This document shows positions 57,209 to 57,260 of a DNA stretch of 57,260 bases, piece after piece (positions within the stretch are counted from its first letter, which is position 1; each line of letters begins with the position of its first letter). The DNA is from VRUE01 sp040879985 (GTDB taxonomy: Bacteria; Actinomycetota; Thermoleophilia; Solirubrobacterales; 70-9). The position numbers and the translations under genes are program-made. The notes beneath the pieces were generated by a model. It saw only the letters and a list, made by a program, of their open reading frames with translations. It did no database searches and was not told the origin of the DNA. Location of the stretch: contig JBBDJH010000023.1 of NCBI GenBank assembly GCA_040879985.1, positions 1-57,260 on the forward strand, given 5' to 3'.

Positions 57209-57260
57209 GTGTCGCCACGTGCAGTGGCCCCGGAGTAGACACCCGAACTGGCCCCACCTC
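57209..57260. mobile_element. possible insertion sequence end (TGGCCCC repeats)
   Basis: Two TGGCCCC direct repeats, 25 nt apart, flank GGAGTAGACACCCGAAC. Repeated TGGCCCC-type boxes occur near the ends of some actinobacterial IS21-family elements. The window ends here, so no transposase can be checked. Confidence 0.25.

Overview
The window is about 70% GC with short gaps, many ATGA stop/start overlaps and many apparently leaderless genes (a TANNNT box 6-9 nt before ATG or GTG). Gene content includes HtaA-type haem proteins, a large patatin-like membrane protein, very large secreted NHL/WD40-like beta-propeller proteins with Arg/Lys-rich tails, and a rhodanese beside sulfate assimilation genes. 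This points to a high-GC actinobacterium, most likely class Thermoleophilia (Solirubrobacterales-like). The taxonomy is inferred from gene families, not from a marker gene.

Layout. 0.1-3.9 kb: two small membrane proteins, a GT2 glycosyltransferase with its DUF2304 partner, and a histidine kinase/response regulator pair. 3.8-5.7 kb: a small island (DUF2283 plus a DUF4258-like toxin candidate, and an AbiEi/DUF559-like gene) bounded by a 57-bp direct repeat of the response regulator 3' end. 5.7-10.3 kb: patatin-like protein, AAA ATPase whose start codon lies in a palindrome, VapBC. 10.4-23.4 kb: collagen-like secreted protein, two giant secreted proteins, membrane proteins, a lipoprotein and a dodecin. 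23.4-25.4 kb: two more VapBC pairs and a TetR regulator. 25.5-30.3 kb: rhodanese and an assimilatory sulfate operon (sulfite reductase, APS reductase, ATP sulfurylase, APS kinase). 30.4-38.1 kb: a haem acquisition locus of two operons. One has HtaA, HtaA, a PKD protein, an ExbB-like and a DUF2149/ExbD-like protein. The other has an MhuD-like haem monooxygenase and a haem ABC transporter. Both carry TTAGG-N4-CCTAA palindromes upstream. 38.2-50.7 kb: Fic protein, PHP phosphoesterase, biotin-dependent carboxylase alpha subunit, sulfatase, HAD hydrolases, sucCD, fasciclin lipoprotein, aminotransferase, DtxR/MntR-family regulator. 50.8-57.3 kb: divergent dihydropteroate synthase, MrfA-like helicase, GH15-like secreted protein, an HTH/DUF6036 toxin-antitoxin candidate, half a tRNA gene fused to an N-truncated integrase, and a possible insertion sequence end.

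Three features stand out. (1) Short palindromic elements of at least two families occur between genes and also in frame inside genes (folP, the GH15-like gene and a membrane protein gene), adding near-identical peptides; this resembles Rickettsia palindromic elements. (2) The haem operon joins HtaA domains to a minimal ExbB/ExbD-like motor. (3) The 57-bp duplication marks a precise insertion of a 1.85-kb island at the response regulator 3' end. No rRNA gene, CRISPR array or complete tRNA was seen. No gene-free stretch exceeds 300 bases; the longest are 10299-10566, 40603-40841 and 4449-4668, and their contents are listed.
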